NCBI RefSeq assembly: GCF_000016425.1
Contig: NC_009380.1
Span: 3,228,144 to 3,292,143, forward strand
Direction of reading: 5' to 3'
From: Salinispora tropica CNB-440
Lineage (GTDB): Bacteria; Actinomycetota; Actinomycetes; Mycobacteriales; Micromonosporaceae
DNA length: 64,000 nt
The notes under the pieces were generated by a model. That model was not told where the DNA came from and made no database searches. It worked only from the letters and a program-made list of their open reading frames with translations. The position numbers and the translations under genes were made by a program. Shown here piece by piece: positions 45,890 through 55,426 of the stretch (the stretch's first letter is position 1; each line of letters begins with the position of its first letter).

Positions 45890-46110
45890 GATCGCTGTCC
45901 CTGCCGGGCCATTGACGCCAGCACCCGCCCTGGTCATCGCCGTCGGCGACCCACAGCCCGGCAACTGCAACGACACCATCGTCTACCGCACCTCGGGCAT
46001 CGACCAGAAACTGGCCGGACGACCGGTCATGGCCGACCGCAGCTACCGCGGCAACCCCGAAGTGATCGCGCCGTACCGCAAACCCACCGACGACAGCACG
46101 CTGCCGGACT
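45890..46110 (+). pseudogene. IS5-type transposase internal fragment
   Basis: Encodes NDTIVYRTSGIDQKLAGRP and ADRSYRGNPEVIAPYRKP, homologous to the remnant at 33531-33850 but a different copy. The frame breaks after DWKE, where sequence of another IS5-type transposase begins. Confidence 0.7.
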
Positions 46111-46742
46111 GGAAGGAAGCCGCGCTGCCCGACTCGCGGCTGGCTTCGAGATCGGCGTTGCCACCGCCTGGCGCTACGTCCAGGAGGCGATAGCCCTGCT
46201 CAGCGCGGCGACCGACGACCTGGACACCGCGATGCGACGTATCCGGCTGCTGGCGTACGCGATCCTGGACGGCACGCTGATCTCGATCGACCGGGTTGCC
46301 GAGCAGAGGCCCTACGACAGCGGCAAGCACAAACGCCACGGCGTGAACGTGCAGGTCATCGCGGACGCCGCCGGCCGGCTCGTGTGGGCCTCACCGGCCC
46401 TGCCCGGCGCGACCCACGACCTGACCGCCGCCCGCCATCATGGCATCATCGATGCCCTGACCAGCGCGGACGTGACGACCTTCGCCGACAAGGGCTATCA
46501 GGGCGCCCACGGCAGCGTGCGCACGCCGTTCACACGGCGCCGCTTCCGACCGAAGCTGTCACGCCGGCAGAAGGCCGTCAACCGCGCACACGCGAAGATC
46601 CGCGCCCGCGAGGAACGAGCGATCACCACCCTCAAGACCTGAAGATCCTGGTCAAACTGCGCTGCTGCCCACACCGAGCCACCACGATCGTCCAAGCAAT
46701 CCCCGTCCTGCACCACGTCGAAGCGAACCGCTACGCAGGATG
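46111..46742 (+). pseudogene. IS5-type transposase, 5' truncated and frameshifted
   Basis: The frame reads EIGVATAWRYVQEAI (helix-turn-helix), LDGTLISIDRVA (first Asp), FADKGYQGAH (second Asp) and REERAITTLKT, then a premature TGA at 46640-46642. Beyond it, in a +1 frame, KILVKLRCCPHRATTIVQAI continues the protein to a natural stop at 46742. A single base deletion explains this. The start is missing, replaced by the fragment at 45890. Confidence 0.75.
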
Positions 46743-47030
46743 AAAACGGCTGTGAAGGTAGGTGTTGGCTGGCCTGGGGCTGGCTGGCAGGGTCAGCGTC
46801 ATGATCGCGGCTGGGTGTAGCTCATGAAGATGGTGGCCCCACGAGGTGCTCTCAGTGAGATCTGCCCATCCGGTCTGCGGTCGGGCGCCGGCCCTGTCCC
46901 TCTCGGTGGCTTGATCAGAAGCTTGCCCGGTCCGTTGCAGCGGAACCTGGCTCATCACAGTCCTGCCGCGAGAGCACACAGCCCGGGCCGACGCCGTCAC
47001 GACGTCTCCCGGGAAGGCAGTACGCCGCAA

Positions 47031-48092
47031 TTGGCCATCGTTGCAGACCAGTACGACTTCGTCATCGGTGTGGACACCCACGCCGCCTCCCACACGCTCG
47101 CCTTGATCACCGCTGGCACCGGCGCGGTCGGGCAGCAGGCTCAGTTCCCGACCAGCCCGTCAGGGCTGCGCCGTGCCGTCGACTGGATCGAACGCCACAC
47201 CCACCAATCGCCGACGCCGATCGTCATCGACAGCGCCGGTTCCTACGGCGCCACCTTCACCGAGCAGCTTTCTGCAACAGGCTTGACCGTCGCCGAGGCC
47301 CCCGACGTTGCGGCCACCACCCGGCGTCGCCGTGGCAAGAGCGACGCCGTGGACGCCGTCGCGATGGCTCAAGCAGCTCGCAGCCTCGACATCAACGAAC
47401 TGTGCTGGCCACGCGCCGGCGGCGATCGCACAGCCCTGCGCGTCCTGACAGTGGCTCGCGAACAGATGAGCGGCGAACGCACCCGCGCGGTCAACGCGCT
47501 GACCGCGCTGCTACGCACCGTCGACCCCGGCATCGACGCCCGCCGCGCCCTGACCACCACGACGATCGCCACCGTCGCGGCCTGGCGCACCCGCAGCGAC
47601 AACGCCACCCTGGCCGTCTGCCGCGCCGAGGCGATCCGGCTGGCGCGTCGCATCCGCGCCCTCGACGCAGAACTCGCCGCCAACCACACCGCGCTACACG
47701 AAGCTGTCACCGCGCAAGCGCCACAACTACTCGCCCTGCCAGGTGTCGGCGCCGTCGTCGCCGCCACCGTCCTGCTGGCCTGGTCCCACCCCGGCCGCGT
47801 TCGCTCCGAAGCCGCGTTCGCTGCCCTGGCCGGCGCGTCACCGCTACCGGCTTCATCAGGCAATACCACCCACTACCGGCTCAACCGCGGCGGCGACCGA
47901 CGCCTCAACCGAGCGCTCTACACCGTCGCGCTGGTCCGCATGGGCCACGACCCTCGCACCCGCGACTACGTGACCCGCCGCACCCGCGAACGACGCACCA
48001 AACGCGAGATCATGCACAGCCTCAAGCGCTACATCAGCCGGCAACTCTTCCGCACCCTGAACGGCACCCACCCAGCCACCAGCACCACTTGA
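47031..48092 (+). CDS. IS110-family transposase
   Basis: About 353 residues from the TTG at 47031; the frame is open to an ATG at 46824. N-terminal DEDD part (VIGVDTHAASHTLALI, IDSAGSYGATF, KSDAVDAVAMAQ) and C-terminal transposase_20 part (LLALPGVGAVVAATVLLAW, EAAFAALAGASPLPASSG) are intact, as is the HYRLNRGGDRRLN segment. IS110 elements use a bridge RNA and lack clear inverted repeats; non-coding flanks here could hold it. Probably active or recently so. Confidence 0.9.
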   Translation: MAIVADQYDFVIGVDTHAASHTLALITAGTGAVGQQAQFPTSPSGLRRAVDWIERHTHQSPTPIVIDSAGSYGATFTEQLSATGLTVAEAPDVAATTRRRRGKSDAVDAVAMAQAARSLDINELCWPRAGGDRTALRVLTVAREQMSGERTRAVNALTALLRTVDPGIDARRALTTTTIATVAAWRTRSDNATLAVCRAEAIRLARRIRALDAELAANHTALHEAVTAQAPQLLALPGVGAVVAATVLLAWSHPGRVRSEAAFAALAGASPLPASSGNTTHYRLNRGGDRRLNRALYTVALVRMGHDPRTRDYVTRRTRERRTKREIMHSLKRYISRQLFRTLNGTHPATSTT

Positions 48093-48108
48093 CAACTATA
48101 GAAGCATC

Positions 48109-48882
48109 TCATTGGCCACCGGTGCAGATAGTCTCCGGAAGGTGCAGCAGCTCGTCGTCGGAAGCCAGCGACTCATCGGCCGAGACGAAGGTGAGTAACC
48201 TGATCGGAGCGTTGCTGGCCGCTGCAGCTGCTGTCTTGTGGTGTCCGTCGAGCAGGAAGTGGAACAGGCCCCAGTGCCGTTCCCGCCTAAACCAGGGGCC
48301 TTCGATGTCGAGCAGCCCGAAGGCGACGGCAGTCGGTCGGCCGGGCGCGTGTAGATATCGCGCTACGGCATCGGCGTTCAACTCGGTCGGGTCGCCCATC
48401 GGGACGGCGAACTCGAAGAGTTGATCATGGTCACCGACACTTCGATGATCGAGCCGGTAGTAGCTCGCGTTGGCAGGGTCGATGGAGTGGTCGAACTCTT
48501 CCTTGCGCCAGCCGGCCGGCCCGTCGTACGCGAAGTAGTCACCCGTTGAGCCCGGAGCGACGAGCGTTGGCAGGGTGTCGAGGAGCATCACCTGGTAGTC
48601 ACCGCGCGGCAGCCGGGCTGCGAAAACGTCGATGACGTCCATGTCGAGCCCGTCCAGTCCGGCGTTGAGACGATCTCGCACGGCGGCCGCCGATAGTGGG
48701 TCGCTCGGAGCGCCGGGCTGGCGGCGCAGGACGAGCCCGCAGGTACCGCATGAGTAACCGATCTGGTAGGCGGCAACGCCGTCGATGGTCAGGTAGCGGC
48801 TCGGCATCCTGCGCCCGTCGACCCCGATCCGGGGGTTGGCGGTACCGAGCGTCATCAGCTCGTGGGCGAGGAGTTGGATCAT
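48109..48882 (-). CDS. hypothetical protein with Cys pair
   Basis: 257 residues, soluble. A CGTCGLVLRR stretch near residue 45 resembles half of a zinc ribbon. Repeated aromatic segments (YYRLDHRSVGDHDQLFEFAVP, abbreviated here as YYRLDHRS and FEFAVP) suggest a beta-rich fold. Not recognised. Its ATG overlaps the DUF2716 stop as ATGA. Confidence 0.7.
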   Translation of the reverse strand: MIQLLAHELMTLGTANPRIGVDGRRMPSRYLTIDGVAAYQIGYSCGTCGLVLRRQPGAPSDPLSAAAVRDRLNAGLDGLDMDVIDVFAARLPRGDYQVMLLDTLPTLVAPGSTGDYFAYDGPAGWRKEEFDHSIDPANASYYRLDHRSVGDHDQLFEFAVPMGDPTELNADAVARYLHAPGRPTAVAFGLLDIEGPWFRRERHWGLFHFLLDGHHKTAAAAASNAPIRLLTFVSADESLASDDELLHLPETICTGGQ

Positions 48883-49619
48883 GCGGGCACCTGCCGTCCG
48901 TCACGGCGCACAACTTGGCCGAGAACCTCATACAGATCGGCTTCTACCAGGTCCAGCAGGTCGCCGCCGAACACGCACAGCGACGGCTCCCACGGGTGGC
49001 CGAAGGTACCGAACCGGAAGTCCTCGGCGAGGTAGATGTGGTAAGCGCCGTCGGGGTACGGCGACAACGGCCAGCCGGGCTGGCCAGGCGGATCGATGTT
49101 CTCGGGTCCGACGAGGCTGGGCCAGACCCGGTAGCACGAGTGCTGCCAGTCCAAACACAGGATCGAGCCGGTGCCCGCAAGCGCGGTGAGCCCCGCGTGT
49201 ACGACCTCGGTCAGGCGATCCAGCCGGGCGTAGCCGGCATCGTCGTCGAGCCCGCTCAGACTCCAGGTGACCGATGGCGCCGGTTCGGTGATCGCCGGGA
49301 GGCGGCGCATGCTGGGTCGGAAGTCGAACGTTGCGTAGAAGCGGTCCCAGACCGCCGCGTCGTCGCCGCTCAGCTCCCGGTACGCCCTCGTCGCCATTGG
49401 TTGCTCACACTCGAATCGGGCGTGATAGTAGTCGGCGTACGAGGACGCTTGTTTCTCCACCGAGAAGTCGGCGAAGTCCCCTGCGGCCTCACTACGGTGG
49501 AGGTGATCCAGCGCCTGCGCGGCGGCGTCGGAACCCTCCGTGAGCAAGTCACGAACCTGATCGAGGTGTTCCGCGACTGGATGCAGGCCGTAGCGGTGCC
49601 GGATCTCATTCTCGTCCAC
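48879..49619 (-). CDS. DUF2716-family protein
   Basis: 246 residues. The C-terminal WPLSPYPDGAYHIYLAED, then FGTFGHPWEPSLCVFGG, is the signature of DUF2716, a family often found near toxin-immunity or SMI1-like genes. An N-terminal helical part (residues 1-90) precedes it. GTG at 49619 is chosen because AAGGGGA lies about 10 bases upstream. It overlaps both neighbours, so the three form one unit. Confidence 0.75.
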   Translation of the reverse strand: MDENEIRHRYGLHPVAEHLDQVRDLLTEGSDAAAQALDHLHRSEAAGDFADFSVEKQASSYADYYHARFECEQPMATRAYRELSGDDAAVWDRFYATFDFRPSMRRLPAITEPAPSVTWSLSGLDDDAGYARLDRLTEVVHAGLTALAGTGSILCLDWQHSCYRVWPSLVGPENIDPPGQPGWPLSPYPDGAYHIYLAEDFRFGTFGHPWEPSLCVFGGDLLDLVEADLYEVLGQVVRRDGRQVPA

Positions 49620-49989
49620 TGTGACCACGTCCCCTTGAGCTGCCTGGCCGGAACTCGTGGACCACCTCAATCAGCCCAACAATGTGCCGGTTGAACTCGT
49701 CGAGTTCCTCAGCCGGCACCCACAACTCAAGGATGTCGCGGCCGCCAGCCTGCCGAACCGGGTAACGGGAGGCGAACGCGCGGTCCACCTCGAACCGGGT
49801 GACGTAGCCGACGCCAGACGCGGGCACGTTCCAGTCCCGCGCGATCATAATCGCGTACTGCTCGTTGAGGACCGGGTAGAAAATCGGCTGGTCGGGCAGC
49901 CGCGGCGGCCACGCCTTCCAGCCGGAAGCGCGCACGAGTTCCAACTCCTCGGGGCCGGTCGGCCGCCACAGAATCGTCGTCTCGGCCAT
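49606..49989 (-). CDS. hypothetical protein (small beta-rich family)
   Basis: 127 residues. ILWRPTGPEELELVRASG, WPPRLPDQPIFYPV, and WVPAEELDEFNRHIVG are strongly conserved in actinobacterial proteins sometimes labelled ADP-ribosylation/crystallin J1, a doubtful name. The ATG follows an AGGAAGGAG-type site. It overlaps the DUF2716 gene by 14 bases. Function unknown. Confidence 0.8.
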   Translation of the reverse strand: MAETTILWRPTGPEELELVRASGWKAWPPRLPDQPIFYPVLNEQYAIMIARDWNVPASGVGYVTRFEVDRAFASRYPVRQAGGRDILELWVPAEELDEFNRHIVGLIEVVHEFRPGSSRGRGHSGRE

Positions 49990-50064
49990 CGCGGCACTCC
50001 TTCCTGGCGGGCGAACAGTACCGGCTGGCCCACGTCGTGAACCAGCCGGTTTCCGCCTTCGTTG

Positions 50065-50325
50065 TCATACCAACCGATCGAAGCCGAACGTCTGAGATGC
50101 CTCAGCGCCGTCCCCAGCCACCACTGACGACGCGGGCCAGCGACAGATCTCCCACCCCAGCGGGCCGTTGGGATAGACGTACGACACATGTACCCGACCA
50201 CGGTCGTCTGGACGTGCCGCCACCCACCCGAGATTGCCGTCCCACCGGCCAAGCAGATCGGGATGTTCCCGTAGCCGTGCCCGCAGCAGCCGGGCGACAC
50301 TCCGGTCGGGGCGGCTCCCGGACAA
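50065..50325 (-). CDS. small hypothetical protein
   Basis: 86 residues. LLRARLREHPDLLGRWDG and GPLGWEICRWP look like a real soluble protein with GC-biased third positions. The start is a TTG with a weak ribosome site, so the true N-terminus is uncertain. Upstream of the small-protein operon in the same direction. Confidence 0.5.
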   Translation of the reverse strand: MSGSRPDRSVARLLRARLREHPDLLGRWDGNLGWVAARPDDRGRVHVSYVYPNGPLGWEICRWPASSVVAGDGAEASQTFGFDRLV

Positions 50326-50422
50326 TAGGTCTCGCCAGCCACCGAATGACCCGAGTATGCCGCGCTGGCGCTCCTTGCAAGCGACACTAGCGTGGCCGCG
50401 CCCGGTACGCGGCCGTCGGTCG

Positions 50423-50968
50423 CTACGGCCGCGCCGACCCGGAAGTCTCGGACGTCAACGAGTGAGTCGGGCCCGCCAGCCTGGCCTGCTGCGCCTCGAT
50501 CGCCCGGATGTGCCGGTACGCGAACCACAACGGTGGGAACGCCCCGACAGCAAAGGACAGGTCCACCATGGTCCAGAACCACGGGATCTGCCGGAGCGGC
50601 CCGCAGATCAGCGCCAGCGGTACAATCCCCACGCAGGCGATCATGCCGAGCTGGACCACCCAGACGTTACGCACCGGGTCGCGCAGCGGTCCCCAGAACG
50701 CCACCGCGAGCACCAGGTGGGCGAACGCGAGCCAATCCGTCCCGTACCGCATGAACGGGTAGCGGTCCCCGGTCTCAACCAGCCCGACGTGCACCTGCTC
50801 AATCCACGTCACCAGCGCCGGCACCTGGTCGGCGATCGGATCGACCGCCCGCAGCAGCCAGCGCACCTCGATCTCGAGCGGGAACGCGGTCACCCCGCTC
50901 AGGAACAGTCCCACCACCACGACCCACAGCCAGCCGCGGGTCCGCCACAGGCGCTCCTCGATCCTCAT
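50423..50968 (-). CDS. four-helix membrane protein
   Basis: 181 residues. Hydrophobic segments at about 14-32, 80-98, 108-128 and 135-152, with a cytoplasmic C-terminal tail. LAFAHLVLAVAFWGPLRDPVR and QIPWFWTMVDLSFAVGAFP resemble a widespread small family of unknown function. The ATG at 50968 begins MRIEERLWR. Confidence 0.7.
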   Translation of the reverse strand: MRIEERLWRTRGWLWVVVVGLFLSGVTAFPLEIEVRWLLRAVDPIADQVPALVTWIEQVHVGLVETGDRYPFMRYGTDWLAFAHLVLAVAFWGPLRDPVRNVWVVQLGMIACVGIVPLALICGPLRQIPWFWTMVDLSFAVGAFPPLWFAYRHIRAIEAQQARLAGPTHSLTSETSGSARP

Positions 50969-51075
50969 GCCGGCAGGGTAGCGATGAGCTTCGGGGTGCC
51001 TGGATCCGATCGGGGCTGCAGCAGTCCACATCCGTCGAGGAACTCGCCGCCGATCTGCGGGCGTGGGCTGAGGGT

Positions 51076-52326
51076 TCACCGCGCGGTGGGAGCGGATCCG
51101 ATGGTGACCACGCGCGCCCACTCGGGCGGGGAGTCCGACCGGTAGTCGGGGTCGTCCTCGTGGCACCGGGCCGCGCGGTGGAACAGCCCTACGACGGTTC
51201 GGGAGGGCGGCCGTGAGGCCGGCCAGGGCGTCTGTCCGTCGGTCAGCACAACGATGACGTCCGGGCATGGACTCTGCCGAAGCGCGCGAGCGAAGCCCGT
51301 GCGCAGATCCGTACCCCCACCTCCGATCAGCGGAATGCCCTCGGCCTGACACAGTGGGCGGACGACGTGGGCCGCCGCGTCGCATGGGAAGACGGTGACC
51401 AGGTCACGGCGGCCGCCCACGGCCCGGGTGATCGCGGCGACCTCGAGCAGGGCGCTGCCGAGTTCGGTGTCGCTGACCGAGCCGGAGGTGTCGATGATGA
51501 CGCAGACCCGCGGGGGTCGGCGTCGCAGCGCCGGCAGGACGACCCCGGGTATGCCGGCGGAGCGTCGCGACGGCCGGCCGTAGGAGTAGTCCTCGCCCAT
51601 GCCGGGCGCGGAGACCGCCGAACGGACCGCCGCTCCGAGTAGTTCCCGCCACGGCTGCGGTGGATGGAATACCTGTTCCGCCCACCGCCGCCAGCCCAGA
51701 GGGACGTTCCCCGGTCGGCCGGTGATGCCCTCGGCCGCCCGGAACCGCACCGCGTCCCGTTCCTGCGGGCTGAGCGCGTGCGCGCCGTCGGGTCCGAGGT
51801 CCCACTGCCGCTGCAGCCCGTCGGCGCCGCTGCCGCAGTCCAGCCATGCCAGGTGCTGGACACGCGGGCCAAGCCGGAACTGCCGCAGGTAGTCCTCCAT
51901 CAGTTGTCCCTCCGGCAGCAGCAGTGAGCTCGGCTCGACCGCGCCTTCCGGGCGGGCCAGCCCGTCGCCGAAGACGTCGTCGTTGATCTCACAGTCCGCG
52001 GCGATGTTCATCCGCAGCCGCTCCCCCGGCCCGGTCAGCCCGCGTTCCCGGGCGACCCGGTCGCCGCGCCCGTGGTGGTCGCGGAGCAGGTGCGAGACCT
52101 CATGAACCCACACTCCGGCGAGTTCCTCCACGGGGGTTCGGTCCACGAACGCGGGCGAGACGTAGCACCGCCAGTACGGGTCCACGGCCATTGTCGGTAC
52201 CCGCCGGGACTCGACCACGTGCAGGGCGAACAGCGCCGTCGCCAGGTAGGGCCGGACCCGGGCCGCGTGCAGCCGGGCGGTGAAGAGCTTGTCCCGGTCC
52301 AGCGTTCCGGCGTGGTCGGTGCTCAT
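51076..52326 (-). CDS. VWA-like metallopeptidase-fold protein
   Basis: 416 residues. An N-terminal putative zinc-peptidase-like part with VHEVSHLLRDHHGR (HExxH) near residue 95 precedes a VWA domain with MIDAS motif DTSGSVSDTE near 285 and GGGGTDLR near 345. This matches the VWA-like/DUF2201 family that is encoded next to MoxR ATPases. The start overlaps the ATPase stop as ATGA. It probably remodels or matures a target with the ATPase. Confidence 0.88.
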   Translation of the reverse strand: MSTDHAGTLDRDKLFTARLHAARVRPYLATALFALHVVESRRVPTMAVDPYWRCYVSPAFVDRTPVEELAGVWVHEVSHLLRDHHGRGDRVARERGLTGPGERLRMNIAADCEINDDVFGDGLARPEGAVEPSSLLLPEGQLMEDYLRQFRLGPRVQHLAWLDCGSGADGLQRQWDLGPDGAHALSPQERDAVRFRAAEGITGRPGNVPLGWRRWAEQVFHPPQPWRELLGAAVRSAVSAPGMGEDYSYGRPSRRSAGIPGVVLPALRRRPPRVCVIIDTSGSVSDTELGSALLEVAAITRAVGGRRDLVTVFPCDAAAHVVRPLCQAEGIPLIGGGGTDLRTGFARALRQSPCPDVIVVLTDGQTPWPASRPPSRTVVGLFHRAARCHEDDPDYRSDSPPEWARVVTIGSAPTAR

Positions 52327-53567
52327 CGGCCGGTCCCCGCGACCGCCGCGACTCGGGCCGCCGTCCGGTCGGCTCGACGGGACAGGGACACCGCACCGGC
52401 GAGCTGCTCGATGGACGCGGGCACGTCCCAGTCTTCCTGACGCAATCGGGCGAGGGCGGACGCGGGGACGACCACCAGGTCCGGAGCGCCTGTCTCCAGG
52501 GCCCGGACCAGCAGTGTCCAGGCCGCGTCCCAGCGGGACCGCTCCGGGCGGCGGCGTACCGCCTCCACCACGGCGTCCAGAACGGCTTGGCGTAGGTCGC
52601 CGCGCTCGGGCAGGACGGCGGTTGCCGGGTCGGCGAGCAGCACCTCGGGGTCGGGGAGGTCCATCCGGTCCAGACTGGCCAGCAGCTCCAGTCCTGGGCC
52701 GTCGCCCACGGTGCCTCTGACCAGCATCGACAGGACCTCCCGGGAGGTGTCGGCTGCGGTGGCGAAGGCGATCAGGCGCAGGGTCATCTCCCAGCTGCGG
52801 GGCGACGGCCACGGACCACCGCGGCCGGCCCCACTGGTGGGCAGACGGTGCACGAGCCCCGGGCGGGCCGACAGGAGTCCGCACACCACGCGGCGTGCGA
52901 AGGTGACGGCCTCCGGCAGCCGATCCGGGTCGAGCCGGGGCAGCGTGGCCCGGGGCCAGCTCCCGCCCAGACCGCGTACGACGACCTCCTGGTCGTGGGT
53001 CCACTGCAGGTGGACGAAGCGGTTGGCCAGCGGCGGGCTCAGCTCCCAGCCGTCCGTCGCCGAGGATCGTGGATTGGCGGCGGCCACGATACGCACCCCG
53101 GCTGGTAGGCGCAGGCTGCCGATGCGCCGCTCGAGCACGAGACGGAGCAGAGCGGCCTGCACGGCCGGCGGGGCGGTCGATAGTTCGTCCAGGAACAACA
53201 GTCCGCGACCGGCGCGTACCAGACGTACGGCCCAGTCCGGCGGCGCCATCGGAACGCCCTGGTTCGCCGGGTCGTCGCCGATGACCGGCAGCCCCGAGAA
53301 GTCGGATGGTTCGTGGACGCTGGCGATCACCATCGTGAGCGGCAGGTTCAGCGATGCGGCGAGCTGCGTCAGCGCGGCGGTCTTGCCGATTCCCGGCTCG
53401 CCCCATAGCAGGACTGGCAGGTCGGCGGCGACGGCCAGGGTCAGTGCCTCCAACTGCTGGTCGGAGCGGGTTTCGGTGGTGGTGTGGGAAAGCAACGCGA
53501 GCAGGTCGGCGGCAACGTCGAGCTGGGGTGCCGGGGCAGTGTCGATCGAGGTGTGGGCGGAGAGCAT
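52323..53567 (-). CDS. MoxR-type AAA+ ATPase
   Basis: 414 residues. Walker A GEPGIGKTAAL near residue 55, Walker B GLLFLDELST near 145, sensor VAAANPRSSA near 190. Works as a chaperone-like ATPase with VWA partners. The ATG follows AGGTGAT. Middle gene of a three-gene operon. Confidence 0.9.
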   Translation of the reverse strand: MLSAHTSIDTAPAPQLDVAADLLALLSHTTTETRSDQQLEALTLAVAADLPVLLWGEPGIGKTAALTQLAASLNLPLTMVIASVHEPSDFSGLPVIGDDPANQGVPMAPPDWAVRLVRAGRGLLFLDELSTAPPAVQAALLRLVLERRIGSLRLPAGVRIVAAANPRSSATDGWELSPPLANRFVHLQWTHDQEVVVRGLGGSWPRATLPRLDPDRLPEAVTFARRVVCGLLSARPGLVHRLPTSGAGRGGPWPSPRSWEMTLRLIAFATAADTSREVLSMLVRGTVGDGPGLELLASLDRMDLPDPEVLLADPATAVLPERGDLRQAVLDAVVEAVRRRPERSRWDAAWTLLVRALETGAPDLVVVPASALARLRQEDWDVPASIEQLAGAVSLSRRADRTAARVAAVAGTGR

Positions 53568-53632
53568 CTGAGATCACCTGTGAGGTCGTGGTGGGCCGGC
53601 CAGGAGCCGGGCGAGGAAAGAGGTCCCGCTGG

Positions 53633-55033
53633 TCAGCGGGCGATCGCGTGGCGTGGGTGGAAACGACGGTCACGCTTGGGCCGCCGGTCCCACAAGGAGG
53701 GGGGTGGTCCGTGTCCGGTCAGCCCGGCTCGGAACAGCCCGTATGTGATCCGCCGCAGCACGGCGTTCTCCAGTTCCTCCCGCAGGTTCCCGTTGCGTAG
53801 GAGCACGTTGGGTCCGAGTAGGGCCTCGACGGTGGCCAACGCGCCAGCGGTGTCCCCGTGGTCCAGGCGGGCGCGGATGTCGGGAAGGAACTCTGGTCGG
53901 CGGTGCGCCTCGTCGATTGCCTGTAGGCAGGGCAGCGGGGTGCCGGTCAGCGCGGCCAGCAGTTCCTCCCGGCGGATCTGCGCCGCGTCGTGGTCCAGGG
54001 GTGTGAGCACCCCGTTCACCAGGCCGATGCGATGCCGGGCTCCCCGGCAGGCCACGAGACGTGGCGCTGCCGCCGGATCCAGGGATGCCGGGGTGTCGCC
54101 CACCAGGTGACCGGGCGCGAGCGCGGAGGCCACCAGCGGGTGGAGCTGGTCGACCTCGATCAGCCCGCGGCGTAGCAGCTCCAGGTCAGGCGCCATCCAG
54201 GTCGCCGCGTCGGGCAGCACCGGCAGCCCGGCGACCTGACCAGCCCGCGACGCTCCGGTGATCCGCGCCGCAGGCGGCCGCTGGTCCGTGCCGGCCGGAG
54301 CGACGTCCAGGAGCAGACGACGTCGAGGGCCGAGGCGCACCGCCACGGCGCCGCTGGTCCGGCCCGCGGCCTGGAGCAGCAGCGCCGCTTCGGCCGCCCA
54401 CCGGTGCACCGCGTAACCGCATTCCCACAGCGCATCCCATGGCGGATCAGGGCGCGTCGCGGTGGCGGTGTCGGAGGCTAACTCGGGTGCGCCGGACCGA
54501 AGCCGTAGCTCGTCGGTTCTCCGGACGTCCCACAGGTGGCGGTGCAGGTCGAGGCGGAATCGACGGTCGGGACGCACATGCGGATGCGGGCAGTCGCCCT
54601 CGTCGCGGGATCCGTACCACAGCGCCAGACTGATCCGCTGGCCCGCATCCGCCCAGGCCGGTGGCGTCCGGGCGACGAGGTGCACCAGCTTGGCATCGTC
54701 GTGTTCCGCCGGGCCGTACCGTGCCAGTGAGACAGTCAGGCCCGGGCGCAGCAGCCCGTCAGGAGCGATCCTCGGCATGTGCCAGCGCAGCAGGTCAGGC
54801 GCGAGATGCTGGAGATCGGCCCGGAGCCGGGCGGCCAGCTCGCGGCCGTGGCAGCGAGCGACGGCGCGCAGGTCAAGGTCAACGTCGACGCGAGCGGCGG
54901 CACATGCCCCGGCCCAGTCACCGACGCCACGACGAACGGTCGCAGCTTCGATCATGAAGGGCGGCACGGCGTACTCGCGTACCCGCCGCAGGAGAGAAAG
55001 GCGGGAATCCGCAGTCGCGGCCAGGGAGCGCAT
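53633..55033 (-). CDS. hypothetical partner of the MoxR-VWA pair
   Basis: 466 residues, soluble, rich in Arg, Leu and Ala. The first half contains WAGACAAARVDVDLDLRAV and HMPRIAPDGLLRPG; the second has HHL-like helical repeats. No family recognised by eye. It is first in the operon with the MoxR and VWA genes, 65 bases upstream, so it may supply the substrate or regulator of that system. AAGGTGAG precedes the ATG. Confidence 0.75.
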   Translation of the reverse strand: MRSLAATADSRLSLLRRVREYAVPPFMIEAATVRRGVGDWAGACAAARVDVDLDLRAVARCHGRELAARLRADLQHLAPDLLRWHMPRIAPDGLLRPGLTVSLARYGPAEHDDAKLVHLVARTPPAWADAGQRISLALWYGSRDEGDCPHPHVRPDRRFRLDLHRHLWDVRRTDELRLRSGAPELASDTATATRPDPPWDALWECGYAVHRWAAEAALLLQAAGRTSGAVAVRLGPRRRLLLDVAPAGTDQRPPAARITGASRAGQVAGLPVLPDAATWMAPDLELLRRGLIEVDQLHPLVASALAPGHLVGDTPASLDPAAAPRLVACRGARHRIGLVNGVLTPLDHDAAQIRREELLAALTGTPLPCLQAIDEAHRRPEFLPDIRARLDHGDTAGALATVEALLGPNVLLRNGNLREELENAVLRRITYGLFRAGLTGHGPPPSLWDRRPKRDRRFHPRHAIAR

Positions 55034-55360
55034 CAGCACTCACCTTGCGCGAACCGGACCCCCAATCTGAGAGAGAGATTCATCGCGGCGGAGCATAGCG
55101 CCCCGCTGTGAGCTATGCCAAGGCCCGTCCCCACCCTGAACCGACAGCCGGATCTGTCGCATCGAGCGGTACCCGGAGAGAGCACCTGGCCCGGCCGGTG
55201 TTGCCGCACCTCGAACAGCCCCGTCTTGCCGATTGCGGGCCAGTCGGCCGGGTCGTCCGGCAGGTGCAGGACGTCGACCCACCCTTGTGGCAGTTGACCG
55301 AGGTCGACCAGAAGGCCTGCCCGTCCCGCGCATCCATCGTCTGCACTATGTCTTTCCGGT
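55033..55360 (-). CDS. possible small protein upstream of the MoxR operon
   Basis: A minus-strand frame reads AGLLVDLGQLPQGWVDVL and WPAIGKTGLFEVRQHRPGQV, an S1-like beta pattern, and its stop overlaps the next start as TGATG. No clear start or ribosome site; the upstream end is uncertain and approaches the Sir2 gene. Possibly real, possibly a remnant. Confidence 0.3.
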
Positions 55361-55426
55361 TGTCGCAGACGCCGCCTGGCCTGCCCGAAGCGGTCGCGCC
55401 GCCGCGTCGTGGCAGGATCTCCTCGC

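Noticed and set aside
51076..53673. A single 865-codon minus-strand protein
   Set aside because: The upper part is a shadow of the MoxR gene; the VWA protein starts at 52326 with ATGA overlap.
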